The notes: generated by a model not told the origin, from the letters alone. Shown: positions 1-11,212, counted from the stretch's first letter. The stretch is DNA of 64,000 nucleotides from Tenrec ecaudatus (GCF_050624435.1 NC_134539.1:144122025-144186024); one strand, 5' to 3'. Numbers and translations are program-made.

Positions 1-126
1 CCGAGACGGCAAATCTATAGGAATAGAAAGCCTTGTCTTTCTCCCAAGGAGTGGGCTGGTGGTTTGTAACTGCTGACCTTGAAATTAGCAGCTCAACCTA
101 TGTAAGCAGTGACTCCGCCCCCACTA
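1..126 (-). mobile_element. AfroSINE, cut by window edge
   Basis: AGAAAGCCTTGTCTTTCTCCC and TGCTGACCTTG are minus-strand SINE blocks; the 3' part lies outside the window. Confidence 0.75.
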
Positions 127-2443
127 TCAAAGTACAGCCATTGACAGCTCTGAGGAGTGGAGCTCTATTCTGAAGCATGTGGCTGTGGCCAGGAACTTGA
201 ATCCCCTTAAGCAACAGGTCAGGCAACACTCTACAAAAATTGATCAGATTGTTCTAAATTACCAACACAGGGTGTTCTTTGAAAGCACTCCGGGATTCAA
301 CTCCCCAACCACACTGCTTCATGTGTTCTCGGCATATCTAACACTAGTGCTAGAACCTTTTTAAAAAAAAGAACAGTTTAATTGGCATCTAATTCATGTA
401 CCACACAATTCAATGGTTTAAATATATGTCCTCTAACTTTTTTCTTTCCACAGCCCAAGCATGTACACGTGCTGCATGGATGTGCCCAAAAGCCTTCCTC
501 CCACGAAGCCCAGACAGGAAAGCCACTGAAACTAGTTCTTAACCTCATCCACTCACTGCCACGCACTGCCTGCTAGGCAGGGAGATGCTTTCTAAATGTT
601 TAGAACACACCCTGCCCTTCATTTACCACAACACTGAGAGGTAATGTGCTTCAAAAAGCAAACCACCAAGAAACTGACACCACTTCCAGGGAAGAAAGGA
701 AAGTGCCGACAGCAGTTCAAAACTCAGTAAACCCTGCTCTCTGCAACACTGCCTGGCCCAACAGACCACAGCAAGACCAATTTTCAGCCAACTAAAACCA
801 AAATATTGAGGCGTTATGGTACCCACAGGAGAATTATCAAAAGCTCTGCTGTTCTAAATCCTCACCTACTAGCTATCCCTTGGGAAAAAGACAAGGCTTT
901 GACTCCAGTAAGGAGTCACAGTTCTGCCTTGTCTTCAAGAGTCACTGAGTTGGAATCATTTGATGGCAGCGAGAGCTATCACTTACTTATCCAACCGGTC
1001 TCTGACGAGCACCTGCAGGTCTAGGAGTTCAGGGAACAAGGTGTTAGTAATTTTATAAAGAGAAAACAAAAAAACAAAAACTAAACACAAGGCAGACTCG
1101 AAAAAACAAAACGTCATGGCTGTCTCATAAATACACAAGTAAGTTAATGTGTTTGTTTTAAAAGAAACGTGAGCACCAATTTTCTTAATGCAGCCCATGC
1201 ACTGCCATCAATCTGAACTATTATTTGTTGGCCTTCAAACAGGAGACAAAATTAGCTAAACTGCCTTAGCTGCTGCCTAACCGAAAAACTTCCGCCCAGA
1301 GGGGGGAGCAGCTTCTGTGCTTCAGTCAATTCTAGACTCTGGTGGAAAGTGGCCCAACAGTAAAGACTTTTTTTTTTTTAATTACTACAAAAGATATACT
1401 AAAATCAAGATAGTTTCTTTCAAGCACGTTCATGCTGCTCCTTCTGCATGAGAAAGAGGAACACTTCACACTTAACTCATTGCCTTAGCTAGCCTGCAGG
1501 CCCCAAGACAGAGAGGCAAAAGAAAAACCCTTTTGTACAGGATGTTTAGGAAACCAAATGGGCTTCCTCGTGGAAGGGCCATTACTGCCAGGGCGGTCGC
1601 TATGAGTGGGGATCAACTCCATGGCAGCTGGTACCATTTCTCCAAGAAGTACTTAAGTATCTATAAAACTGGAAAAACTGAGATTCAACCACATCTACTA
1701 GCCTCTACTGTTAAAAACAAAATGCCACACCTTACTTTTCTATCACCCTTGTATTATTATGTGCTCTTAAAACCACATTCTAATTTTGTTAATCCAGATG
1801 GGCAAAAATATTGAGGAGAAGTCTCATTAAGTTTTTGCAAATGAGTTTTTGCTACTAGTTATAACGTTGGGTTGTTGTTTATTTTTCATTCAGTAGTAAG
1901 CTGCAATGACATGTTTAATACAAAGCAGCAGTTTCTGTTTGGGTTTTGATTGTTAACAACACGCATTTCAGCACCTACCTAGAGAAACTTTCTTTGAGAA
2001 AACAGGCGAGGAGTCGCCATGGAGAAGTTCATTACTGATCCAGGGCAAACTCTTAGCCTCAGAAACAGTGAAAGCAAAAAGTCCTCTACTAGTAAAACAC
2101 CCCCCCCACACACACACCACCCAAGTATTTATTTCTGCTCTCAGATTTAGAAGTTGGCCCAAGGAGTCATCTTCCAATCCAATCATCCAATTATGTCTGA
2201 ATGATCAACTATACATCTTCTGCAACAGGTGACCAGAAACTGCCTTTCCCAGCAAACCAACCACCATCAAATTAATGTTGATGCCTGTTCCTGAGGTGGG
2301 AGGTTTGTTTTGCTTTTATTGGGGATTTGGCCAAAATGGTTCTGAATCGGAGGAATTCTCGAAACCGGTTTGGTTTTTCTCGTTGCTTTGCAATGGACCA
2401 TTTACCAGCAACTGTTACAAGAGCCCATTAACACCCAGGGAAT

Positions 2444-2445
<2 letters not shown>

Positions 2446-2479
<34 letters not shown>
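2446..2479. repeat. (AC)n microsatellite
   Basis: 34-base uninterrupted AC tract in BPTF intron 1. Confidence 0.95.
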
Positions 2480-2481
<2 letters not shown>

Positions 2482-3127
2482 GACCAGATAAGGCTTCCCC
2501 TCCGAACCCAACTCGTCTGTTTCCTTTAACACAATTTTAAACCACAGAGCCAGAGGTGTGAAGGGAAGCGAGTTGCGTCTGTGTTGTGTGTCCACCCCCA
2601 CCCACCCCACAATCGATAGCCCTCCTCTGCCTTCTTCAAGGAGCAAATAGATCATAAAAAAATCGGAAAGCGCCACACTGGAAATGCAAAGAGGTTTGCG
2701 AAAACAAGAGGTTTCTTTCATTCCAAACACCAAAAGCAAAACAAGGGGCGAGGAATTAACGCAAGGGAGCCGTGTGTGCCAAAGTTTCCATCGTGCCCGG
2801 TGGAGACACTGCACTGGCACAAATTCTGAAGGCAGAGGGGGGGGGCGGTTAAAGGAGGGGGGTCGGGTTGGGGGGGGGGAGAGAGCGGGCGAGAGGGTGG
2901 CCTGCAAAGTGCAACAATGCAATCTCCATTTTGAACAATGCGCCTCTTTCCTCTTGTAAATCTAGTTTTTTGCCACTTGATGTGCCGTCGCGTTTCCCCC
3001 TCGGTTTTGGGGGGGGGGGGGGCGGGGTGGAGGGAGGCCGGAGCAGGATGCACTGCACCGCGAGGGAGCGAGCCAGGGGGAGGGCAAGGAGGTGGGGAGG
3101 CGACCGCAGCCGCTGGGCTGGGTGGGT

Positions 3128-3129
3128 AC
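3128..3129 (-). promoter_or_regulatory. BPTF: BPTF exon 1 splice donor
   Basis: On the minus strand the junction reads CAG|GTACCC. It falls where the frame leaves the known BPTF sequence (…YSSAPG, then Arg-Arg-Lys in other mammals), so readthrough residues after it are intronic. Confidence 0.9.
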
Positions 3130-3739
3130 CTGGAGCGCTGCTATAGGTGCTATGGCTCCTGAAGCTGCTCTCCGTGCAGTAGCTGGCGTCGTCGTCGTCG
3201 TCGTCCATCTCCTCCGGATAATCGGAGTCATCGTCGTCCTCCTCCATCTCGTCTTCCTCGTCGTCCTCGGAATCCTGCGTCTCCTCGGCGTCGCCGTCCT
3301 CCTCGTCCTCGGAGACCATGTCCTCCTCCTCCTCCTCCTCGCTCTCGTGGTCATCGTACACCACTTTGTTGACGGCCCTCCGGGTCGCGGTGGTCCGGGC
3401 CAGGTGGCCGCCGCCGCCGCCCCCGCCCCCCGTCCTGCCGCCCCCGCCTCCTCGGCCCCCCCGGCCCGGGGCGCTGGTGCTGGTGGGGGCCGGCGGCGGC
3501 GGCGGCGGCGGCGGCTTCCTCCGGCTACTGCTGCCCCCCCTGGGTGAGCTCAGCCGCGTCTTGGGCGCCACTTCTGCCTGGGCGGCGGCCCACCTGCCCC
3601 GACTGCTACCGCGGTGCCGCGATCGGAGCCCCCCGATGGGGCCGGACGTGGGCGGCGGCGGCGGCGGCGGGGCCGGGGCGCAGCGCTCCGCCGCGGGCGC
3701 CGCGGGCTGCTTGGGGGGCCTGCCCCGCCGGCCCCTCAT
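3130..3739 (-). CDS. BPTF: BPTF exon 1 coding part (bromodomain PHD finger transcription factor), N-terminal 203 residues
   Basis: BPTF is the largest subunit of the nuclear NURF chromatin-remodelling complex; elsewhere in the protein (outside this window) its DDT, PHD and bromodomains bind ISWI and modified histones. The ATG at 3739-3737 opens a protein starting MRGRRGRPPKQ, an AT-hook (GRPPK, residues 6-10), as in mammalian BPTF. Then come a poly-Pro run (24-30), an Arg/Ser-rich part, a second poly-Pro run (76-83), a Gly-rich stretch (92-111) and an acidic block (about 132-184) rich in Glu and Asp, ending SFRSHSTYSSAP. The reading frame stops matching BPTF exactly at CCAG|GTACCC, a good splice donor (exon ends 3130, GT at 3129-3128), leaving a split Gly codon. 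The frame stays open upstream, but BPTF homology starts at this Met. The other exons lie left of the window. Identification rests on recalled similarity and is strong. Confidence 0.96.
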
Positions 3740-3909
3740 GTCGGAGCCGCGGCGGCGGCGGCGGCGGCGGCGGCGGGGGGAGAAGGGCGAGCGCCGGGGG
3801 GAGGGGCGGGCGCAGGGGCGGCGGTGAGGGGGCGCCGGGGCCGGGCGGGGAGGCCCGCGGGGCCGGGCGGGAGGGGCCCGGCCGGCGGAAGCGGGTGGAG
3901 GGAGCCGGC

Positions 3910-3957
3910 TCAATCCGAATTGCTGGGGCCCCACTCCGGATCGCCTTCCGCCGCCAT
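3910..3957 (-). other. Upstream ORF in BPTF leader, 15 codons
   Basis: The ATG at 3957-3955 is followed by 14 further sense codons (MAAEGDPEWGPSNSD) and a TGA at 3912-3910, 170 nt before the BPTF ATG. The ATG is inside a GCCGCCATCTT block (plus strand), i.e. AAGATGGCGGC on the transcript strand, so one sequence could serve as YY1 site and uORF start. Translation needs the transcript to begin upstream of 3957, which is unknown. Confidence 0.5.
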
Positions 3958-3961
3958 CTTG
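3950..3961 (-). promoter_or_regulatory. YY1-type motif (AAGATGGCGGC)
   Basis: Plus-strand GCCGCCATCTTG is the reverse complement of CAAGATGGCGGC, the extended YY1 consensus typical of positions just downstream of the start site in CpG-island promoters. Position relative to BPTF fits that pattern; occupancy is inferred. Confidence 0.6.
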
Positions 3962-4021
3962 TTTCTTCCCTCTTGCTCGGTGACTGGGGGAACCGACAGT
4001 GGCCGCAGGCCCGGAGCGCGG

Positions 4022-4029
4022 TCACGTGA
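4022..4029. promoter_or_regulatory. TCACGTGA E-box (USF/TFE type)
   Basis: A palindromic TCACGTGA lies within the CpG island about 290 bp upstream of the BPTF ATG. This 8-mer is the core bound by USF and MiT/TFE factors. Function here is inferred from the motif and its location. Confidence 0.4.
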
Positions 4030-4555
4030 GCTGCGGCGCCGACGAGCCTGGGACGGGGCAGGGCCGCGCGGCGGCCGCTAGGGGGAGCCCGGCAGCGCCG
4101 CGTCGGGGGGCGGGGAGCCGGGGCGCCTCAGCCGGGCGGAGCTGCGGGCGGCGCCCCGCGAGGAAGGCGCCCCGCGGAGGGGCTCCCCGAGACCAGCGCC
4201 TCGGGGGGAGTCCCGCACCGAAGCTTGCCTGCGGCGGGGGCTTCCGCCCGCGCGCCGTCTCTCGGGATGGAAGGACCCCGGAACACCTCCTCGTTCCCCG
4301 CGCGCCGCGCCTCCTCGGGGACCCTCACGCCCCGGAGTGTGGCAGGGGGGCGACCGACGCCCCAGAGGAGCCGGGGGGCGCCGGCGACGTGGCGCCCGTC
4401 CCTGGAGGCGAGGGAACAACTCCCCAGAAACGCGAAGCTCCCCAGCCTGAGTTCAAGCCCGGTGACAACCGCGCCCGGGCCGCGCGCGGAAACTCCAGAA
4501 GGCGCCCGCAGTCCCGCGGGTGGCACCTTGTCCTGGGTCCGCGGGGGAATGCCGG

Positions 4556-4659
4556 GCCCTCCTGCGAAGGGTGGGTGGCCGCAGGCTTGGGAGGCTCTCT
4601 GCACGAATGACCATCCCTTGAATCCTTCCTTCGGGAGCCCTCCTGCGAAGGGTGGGTGG
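4556..4659. repeat. 23-bp direct repeat at the CpG-island edge
   Basis: The 23-mer beginning GCCCTCCTGCGAAGGG and ending GTGGGTGG is exact at 4556-4578 and 4637-4659, 81 bp apart. Confidence 0.85.
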
Positions 4660-4835
4660 TCGCCAAGAGCCAGGCTCCAGGACGGCGTCTCCCCGCCCGC
4701 CCACACCTTTGTTGATTGCTTGTTTGCAGCAGAGAAGGGACCTGCCCTCCTGAAAGCTACTTCAAAATATTTTTGCATTCTGGAGAAAGTTTTCTTTCTT
4801 ACGATTTCCCCCGGGGATAGTGTCATGATTTTATT

Positions 4836-5080
4836 TTATCTTTCTAAAATCATTTCATTGGGGACTCGTACAACTCTTCCCGCAATCCGTCCATCCATTG
4901 TGCCAAGCGCATTCGTACATCTGTTGCCACCATCATTCTCAAAACGTTTTCTTTCTACTTGAGCCCCTGCTATCAGCTCATTTTCCCCCCTCCCTCTCTC
5001 ATGAACCCTTGATAATTTATAAATTATTGTTTTTTCATGTCTTACCCTGTTCGATGTCTAACCAGACCAAATCAGCCCGA
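4836..5080 (-). mobile_element. L1 3' end
   Basis: TAAAATCATTTCATTGGGGAC, then CCATCCATTGTGCCAAGCGC and AAAACGTTTTCTTTCTACTTG: the common L1 3' tail of this genome, antisense. Confidence 0.75.
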
Positions 5081-5511
5081 CTGATCCGGGTTAGCCAAGT
5101 CAGCTCGAGGGAGAAGAGAAAAGTTTGATAAACATATTAAAATATGCCACATCCTGGATTAATAATAATTATGTAGTTGGGAGCCACCATATACCTTACA
5201 ATCTAGGTGAAAAATAGAGCACAACTGCAAAACGAGCAAGAAACAAAAGTGCTACCAGTAGTTTGCCAGATGTCTGTTCACCGGCAGTGGGGTTGAATAC
5301 AGGATCACACACTTACAGACCTGCCCTGACCAGGTAAGTCATTAAAGGAAATGAAGTGGGTAGGCGGAGGCTTACAGAGAGCAGCTACCAGGATACAGGC
5401 CAAAAATGGCTAGCTCTTCCAAGTTTTTCAAGAGATGGTAGAAATGTGGATACATATGCAAATTATTGTTTTTTTTAAATGGTAGCAACTAAGTTAATTA
5501 AAAAATGTTTT

Positions 5512-5690
5512 AACTTGGGGGAGGGAGAGAAAAATGAGCTGATACCAAGGGCGCCAGTAGAAAGAAAATGTTTTGAAAATGATGTGCATGATGGCAACAT
5601 GTACAAATGTGCTTGATAAAATGGATGGATGGATGGATGGTCATAAGAGCTGTAAGAGCCCCCAATAAAATGATTAAAAACAAAAAACTA
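5512..5690 (+). mobile_element. L1 3' end with AATAAA and A-rich tail
   Basis: GAGCTGATACCAAGGGCG … GTAAGAGCCCCCAATAAAATG. Followed at about 5700-5960 by antisense L1-like sequence. Confidence 0.75.
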
Positions 5691-6004
5691 TTGTGCTTTG
5701 GGAGAAAGCTTACCGAGCAGATTGGTTTTTTGTTCAACCATTTATACCCCTTGGATTTCCTGACATGGACTGCAATCTTCACAATGTAATCACACTCTTC
5801 CCACATCAGCCCGGTTGACAGGGGTTCCTTTCTCCCTGCCTTAGTCCTGCCTTCCCAGCTTTATCCCTGGGCCAGTGCTGCCCTTGTAATGTCCTATGCT
5901 CGCTTGTCCTAAGGAGAGTCTACCTAATGGCTCCATCATCTGACTAAATGTTGAGCCACAGGAGTGAATTTAGTTGGAAGGTTGACCAAAGAAGGTAGTC
6001 TTTG

Positions 6005-6480
6005 TGTTTTTTTAATCATTTTATCGGGGGCTCTTACAGCTCTTATCACAATCCATCCATCCATACACTGTGTCAAGTACATTTGCACATATGTTGCCAC
6101 CATTGTTTTCAAAACATTTTCTTTCTACTCCAGCCCTTGATGTCAGCTCCTCATTTCCCCTCTGCCCTAGGAACACAGCTCTAAGGAGTCCTACCAGTGT
6201 CTATTCAAACCGTTAAGCTTAGTCTTTCTGAGTTTCCTTCCACATTTTCCGCCCACTCCATTCAGGTCCTCCTACTAGGATCCCTTTTAGAACAGCCGGT
6301 GGTGATAAAGAGGCACTTTCTCGATCCTCTGGTCTCAGGGTCCATCTTAGGGTCGTGTCGGCTGAGGTTACCACGGTCCATTGGTCCTTAGGACTCATTG
6401 TTTCCATGCCTCTTCACTCTTCTTTGCCCCGGATGGGAAGGGACCAATAGTGCTTTAGATAGCCTATGTTCATTTTGTAA
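6005..6480 (-). mobile_element. L1 3'UTR
   Basis: Begins TTAATCATTTTATCGGGGGC and continues into older 3'UTR sequence (GGTCCATTGGTCCTTAGGAC). Confidence 0.7.
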
Positions 6481-6860
6481 ACACTTCATGCCATTCAAGA
6501 CATGTTAGACCAGATAGAACTCTTGACCTTCTCTAGATGCAAGCAAGGGAAATCACCTCTTGCTCATTTGAACAGAAAGAGACCCCCGGAGAAGGATCTG
6601 GGCGCCTCCAGAATTTCGGGTTCTAAATGTCGATGGAACCCAGGTTCCCCAGCTATGGATTTCACTTCCGGAGCCAAGTGAATGTTCCCCGGGCCTTTTA
6701 GTCCCATATAGCCATCTGTCTTCTGGTGTTTGCAGTAAGATCTAGTGAATCAAGCAATCCAAACACATTGACTGCCCTTGCCATTCCGACCTATCACTAC
6801 CGGATAGAACAAAGTCAAATGGCCCCATGGGATTATCTAAGGCTGTAATCGTAACAGAAT

Positions 6861-7130
6861 GGGAGCCCAGGTGGTGCAGGGGTTTTGCGTTGGGCTGGGG
6901 CACACATGGTCAGCAGTTAGAAACCACCAGCAGCAGCTCTTCCGGGGGACGACCAGGCTTTCTACTCCTGTAACCAGTTACAGTCTCAGAAACCCACAGG
7001 GACTCCCGATGAGGCTGCATTGACTCAATGGCAGGGAGTTTCTTGGAAGAAGCCAACTTCCACGTCTTTCTCCCAAGGGGTGGCTGGCACGTTCCATCCA
7101 CCGCTGATCTCTATCAGCGGCCAAGCACAT
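6861..7130 (+). mobile_element. AfroSINE followed by a reverse-oriented SINE piece
   Basis: 6861-7040 reads GGGAGCCCAGGTGGTGC through TTGACTCAATGGCAGGGAG in plus sense. 7050-7130 shows minus-strand blocks (TCTTTCTCCCAAGGGG), a second partial copy. Confidence 0.75.
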
Positions 7131-7139
7131 CGGGGTGAG

Positions 7140-9050
7140 TGGCTGAGGCCGTCAACCTCTGCACCCTCCCAAACGGGTGATTTTTAAATGTCGGCTTTTT
7201 GGGTTGCTATTGTCGCCTGCCCAGAGCCCTTCTGGTGAATCTTACAGGATAGCCAGTTTCTTGCCTTCTTTGTACAGTTAGTTCCCCGGTCAGATGCCAT
7301 GATGGTAAATAAGATATTCCCTGAGTCCATGTAGGAAGACTATGGTAATAGAAACGTGGCTAATGGGGAAAGCAATTCAAGCTTGGTATTGTCCGCTTCC
7401 CAATTAAATTGATCCACTGCCCCAGCCAGGATAGGTGCTATGATAGTGAACCTCTTCCACTGTGGGCGCTCTGAAGTGGCCATTGCCAGGTCTGCTTTGC
7501 AGAGGGGAAGAACATGCTGAGCCCATTAAAACCCTGGCCCCAGCCCCTGTCACCACTTTGTAAAAATCCCCATTGAAGCGGCACTGGTTTGCTCTATAGC
7601 CACAGTGTGGGTCTCCTGGTGAACTAGCGTATTAATGCTTCCTCGGCATTAGTGGCGTTTTGTATGGGGTGCAAATGCTATCCCTTTCTGGTTCTGCTCT
7701 GAGAAGTTCATCTATAGGCTTCTTAATAAAACTCCTTGCCACCAATTCTCTTAAGTCTTTGACCACCTAGCCACAGGGACATTGGCCATGACTTGACGGA
7801 GAGTCTTTCTCAAGGCAGAGAGACCCACGAGAAGTACGGCTCAACGCTCTGTCTTCTGGGAAGATGTCCTTTGTCACTGTCATTCAGGACCACTTCCAAG
7901 TGTAGCTGCAACATTTTCGTGGTACCTTCCAACTGATGGTATCCGTAAGACCACCTCATGTGCCGTCTTTAGCATCTAACCATCCCTTCTTACTCGGTAC
8001 ATTTTCTCAGTTCACAGCCTCAACAGACTAGTAGACAGTCACAGACCAAGCCCCGCACCTTTCCGAGGACCGTCCTGGTGTCTGTTTCTTTAGTAGTTGG
8101 GTCCTTGGTTACAACCAACAGAATCCAACCCCATCTGCTGGAAGCTCACAGAATCACCGAGAAGGCCCAAGAACCAGGCTCAGAGGCTATACAACCAAGA
8201 TCTCAAACCAGGCTGGAGAATCGGGCCAGGGAAGGCAGACGGCGGCTGCTGCTGCAGCCTGCCACAAAGGCCTGCCACAACCAACCACCTACACTGGGCC
8301 CTGGCCACTGCTTCAAAGCAATTATACTTCCTCAAATAATCTGCTCACCACTGTTTGGGGAGGGACACAGACTGATTCTAGCTGAAACATTAACTCTTCC
8401 CCTTTCGCCAAAGACGTTACAGCTTTGGAAGTGCCCTGTGCAGAGAGTGTGATCAACCTGTTTTAATTTGCCAGAGACTTCCCTAGTTTAGCCAGAAAAA
8501 TCCTGCATTCCAGGAAGCTCCTGAGTCCCTGGCACACTGGGTGGCATTTCACCTTGCAGGGAGGTGTTCTTTATAAAAATTCTTTCAAGGGCAGAGGCCG
8601 GCGAGCATCAGAGTGTCTTAGCCAATCGAGCAGAGACATCTTGTGAATACTAGGGGTAGGAAGGTGGCAGCGACTCCCTAGGGACCTCCTGTGTCTTTGT
8701 AGAACAGGTGGGGGCAATGAGGCGGTGAAATTTGGGTAGAAGGCTAATGTGATCTCATTTCTACCCATGGGCCCGGGAGCCAGTAGGAAATATTTACATA
8801 AGCGAGATCACAGCAAAATGAGATGTGTGAGCCTCTGGTTAAAAAAAAAAAAAGTCTGATTACCAAACAAATTCCCAATTGAATGACTGTAATAGCCCAT
8901 CAAAAGGATTGTCAGCCTGTTTCTCTATTATAGATAACACTTCCGTGAACTTCTTGGCGCTCAATGTTGGTTTTTTTCCCGTTCCTTATATAAGATATGT
9001 TTAAAGACCAACATAAAAGTACTCTTTATGAAGTATATACGCTGTGCCAG
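7140..9050. other. Gene-free stretch, probably ancient repeat
   Basis: No exon or RNA gene recognised. The texture resembles a heavily decayed interspersed element, possibly retroviral internal sequence, but I cannot identify it. The 124-codon frame at 8078-8452 has no recognisable similarity. Confidence 0.5.
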
Positions 9051-9052
9051 AG

Positions 9053-9212
9053 AGGAGCCCTGGTGCACAGCAGGAATTGAAAGCTGGGTGGTTAGATCCC
9101 ATCATGCCCTGCGCAGAAGGAAGAGGGGGCAGTCTACTTCTGTAAAGAGACACAGCGGGGGACCCTCGGGGCAGTTCTACTCCATCCTCTAGAGCCGCTA
9201 GGGGGTGCAGTC
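9053..9212 (+). mobile_element. AfroSINE
   Basis: GGAGCCCTGGTGCACAGC through GGCAGTTCTACTCC. Confidence 0.75.
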
Positions 9213-9354
9213 AACTTCAAGATGGGGTTGGTTTGGGCTCGAGTTTTCTATGTCAAAGATGGTGCTGAGCCCTTTACACATTACCTCCTTTTGTTCTTCG
9301 TCTTTGAAAGTGGGAATCACATTAAAAAAATATATTTTAGGACATTTCTGTATT

Positions 9355-9830
9355 TCTTTTTTTAAAATCATTTTATTGGGGGTTCTGACAGCTCTCCCAA
9401 CATTCCATCCATCCATTGTATCAAGCACATTTGGACATGTGTTGCCATCATCATTTCCAAAACATTTTCTTTCGACTTGAGCCCTTGGTATCAGCTCCTC
9501 ATTTTCCCCTCCCTCTCCCATCCTCCTTGTTACCTCTTTGAGTTGGAATGAATGGTGACACTCTGGGAGTAGGCGTTCATTTCCTCATAAAAACGAGCTT
9601 AAAGATCATGTCGCCTATCCAAGAGCACACCACGGGTGTATTTGGGAGCCAGGAATTGAAACCTGAAAATAGGCTGATGGCGATTCTTTTTTAAACTTAT
9701 TTTAACCGTGAATTGGATGGAGATTTGCAGAGCAAATCAGTTTTCCATTCAACAATTTTCTCCACTTTTTAGCTCTCCCTTCTGTTCGCTCCCTGTTGAG
9801 CTGCCCAAAAACACTACAGCACCAGAGTTC
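9355..9830 (-). mobile_element. L1 3' fragments
   Basis: 9360-9520 is the standard tail (AAAATCATTTTATTGGGGG …). 9690-9830 (GTTTTCCATTCAACAATTTTC) is a second, older piece. Confidence 0.7.
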
Positions 9831-10120
9831 GCTGAGTCTGGTGTATGGACGTGTTTACACGTATGTACGCACCTCTTTTTTTTCTTTTTGGTAGCGTACG
9901 TGTGTTACAAAAGTACCCACATTCGTTTCTATTTTGCATTTCCCCCATCAATACATCTGCTTCCACTGCAAGGTGGGGGTGGCCCTCTTGAGGTTAGACC
10001 TAGAACTGACTCAATTCCTTTCAGTGCTGCCAGCATGGCCTAGTAGAGACGCAGGCAAGATGGATGGTTAAAGGTTGTAGTAGCGCAAAAAGAGAACTCT
10101 GTAGGTAGAACCAGAAGTCA

Positions 10121-10320
10121 AAATCAAACCCACTGCCATGGAGCCGGTGCCAGTTCACAGAGTCTCTAAGACCTAGAGGCCATGCTGCCAAGGCTGAAGC
10201 TTCACGGAAGCAGACTACCCCAGCTTTCTCCCACGGAGCAGTGGGGTGGGGGAGGGGTTTAAACCGGCAACCTTTCAATGAGCAGCCAGGCGCTTCCCCA
10301 CTGGCCACCCAGATCCCTGG
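10121..10320 (-). mobile_element. AfroSINE
   Basis: Minus-strand copy from CAAACCCACTGCCATGGAG to CACCCAGATCCC. Confidence 0.75.
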
Positions 10321-11087
10321 ACTGAGCGAAGAAGCAGGCTGCTGATGGCTTGCAGAGGCCGGGACAGTGTAACGGGGGAGTGGATAAGTCTTGTTGGTGT
10401 TCAGAGAAGGGGGTATTGTCAGGGGAGCAAGGAAGTCAGTTAGACAAGCCATTCTCTACAGGCCAAAATATCAAACAATAAAGATAAGCTTTACTTGGCT
10501 AAACACTGCTAATTCTAGCAAAACTAGCCCTAAAAAGTGTGTGTGTGGTAAAATCCACACATAACACAGACTTTACTATTTGTGACATTTAGTGCATTCA
10601 CAAGTGTGCACCTAGCACATCTCTCGACTTCCAGAATCTTCACCATGCCTACAGGAAGCCTTCCTCACTGACTGGGCAGTCACTCTGCATTTCCCCAGAC
10701 CCTGAAAAGCCAACTCAGCCATTGTCCACCCACCCACTCCTCATGACACCCCCATGTGGACCAGAGTGAAAATACACGCCCTTGTTTAATGGCTACTGAC
10801 CGGAAGTAGAAGACCAGGACCCATTCCGGGCTGGGGGATTGGGTACACACATTTGGTGGCATGGGAATATCCTGGGAATGCCTTCATTCATTCATTCCCC
10901 CAACAAATCTATCTTCCACCCTTTGCATATGCCGGTGGATACACAGCACTCTATGGGTTTAGAGAAGGTGGGGAGAAGAAGCGTCTCTGAGGTGACGTGT
11001 GAGTTCAACCTGGACCATGAGGACAACCATCTAAGAAGGACATACAGTGAACCCAGCATGTCTGGGAAGCCAAAAGGAGACTAATAT

Positions 11088-11212
11088 TGGAGCAATGCAT
11101 GACCCTGGACCAACCTCTTGATATCTGTCTCCTCATCTATGAAAACTAGAATTATTTATTATAAGACCACCTTATGAGGATTAAATGAAACTACGAGCAT
11201 CAAGAGCCAGGC
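11088..11212 (+). mobile_element. MIR
   Basis: CTGTCTCCTCATCTATGAAAA … TTATGAGGATTAAATGAAAC. Confidence 0.65.

Larger units (their letters stand above)
1..3129 (-). other. BPTF: BPTF intron 1 (5' part)
   Basis: Intronic sequence downstream of the exon 1 donor, cut by the window edge. It holds a truncated AfroSINE at the left edge, weaker SINE-like pieces near 868-977 and 1590-1632, an old L1M-like piece near 375-440, a (CA)n tract and a strongly G-rich stretch at 2838-3023. No further BPTF exon is seen; the short open frames here have no recognisable similarity. Confidence 0.8.
3740..3990 (-). promoter_or_regulatory. BPTF: BPTF 5' leader (approximate extent)
   Basis: GC-rich sequence directly upstream of the BPTF start codon on the minus strand, with a (CGG)n-type run at about 3750-3775. 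It includes an upstream ORF at 3957-3910 and an AAGATGGCGGC motif near 3950-3960. The transcription start cannot be fixed from sequence; I infer it lies in or just upstream of the motif, as in many YY1-type TATA-less promoters. Confidence 0.6.
3000..4580. promoter_or_regulatory. CpG island spanning BPTF exon 1 and promoter
   Basis: Base composition changes sharply: this stretch is very GC-rich with dense CpG, while both flanks are AT-richer repeat-laden DNA. It covers exon 1, the leader and several hundred bases upstream, typical of a housekeeping promoter. Open frames in several phases here are by-products of low stop-codon density. Confidence 0.9.

Noticed and set aside
2428-2922. 164-codon frame with a Cys-Val repeat; similar frames at 23555 and 48032
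   Set aside because: Translation across (CA)n/(TG)n microsatellites.
2849-3934. 361-codon open frame on the minus strand around BPTF exon 1
   Set aside because: Only 3130-3739 matches BPTF. The upstream part is leader translated in an open GC-rich frame and the downstream part is intron after a good donor.
3092-4962. Several 150-245 codon frames in the CpG island on both strands
   Set aside because: Low-complexity Gly/Pro/Arg/Ala shadows caused by GC richness and trinucleotide repeats.
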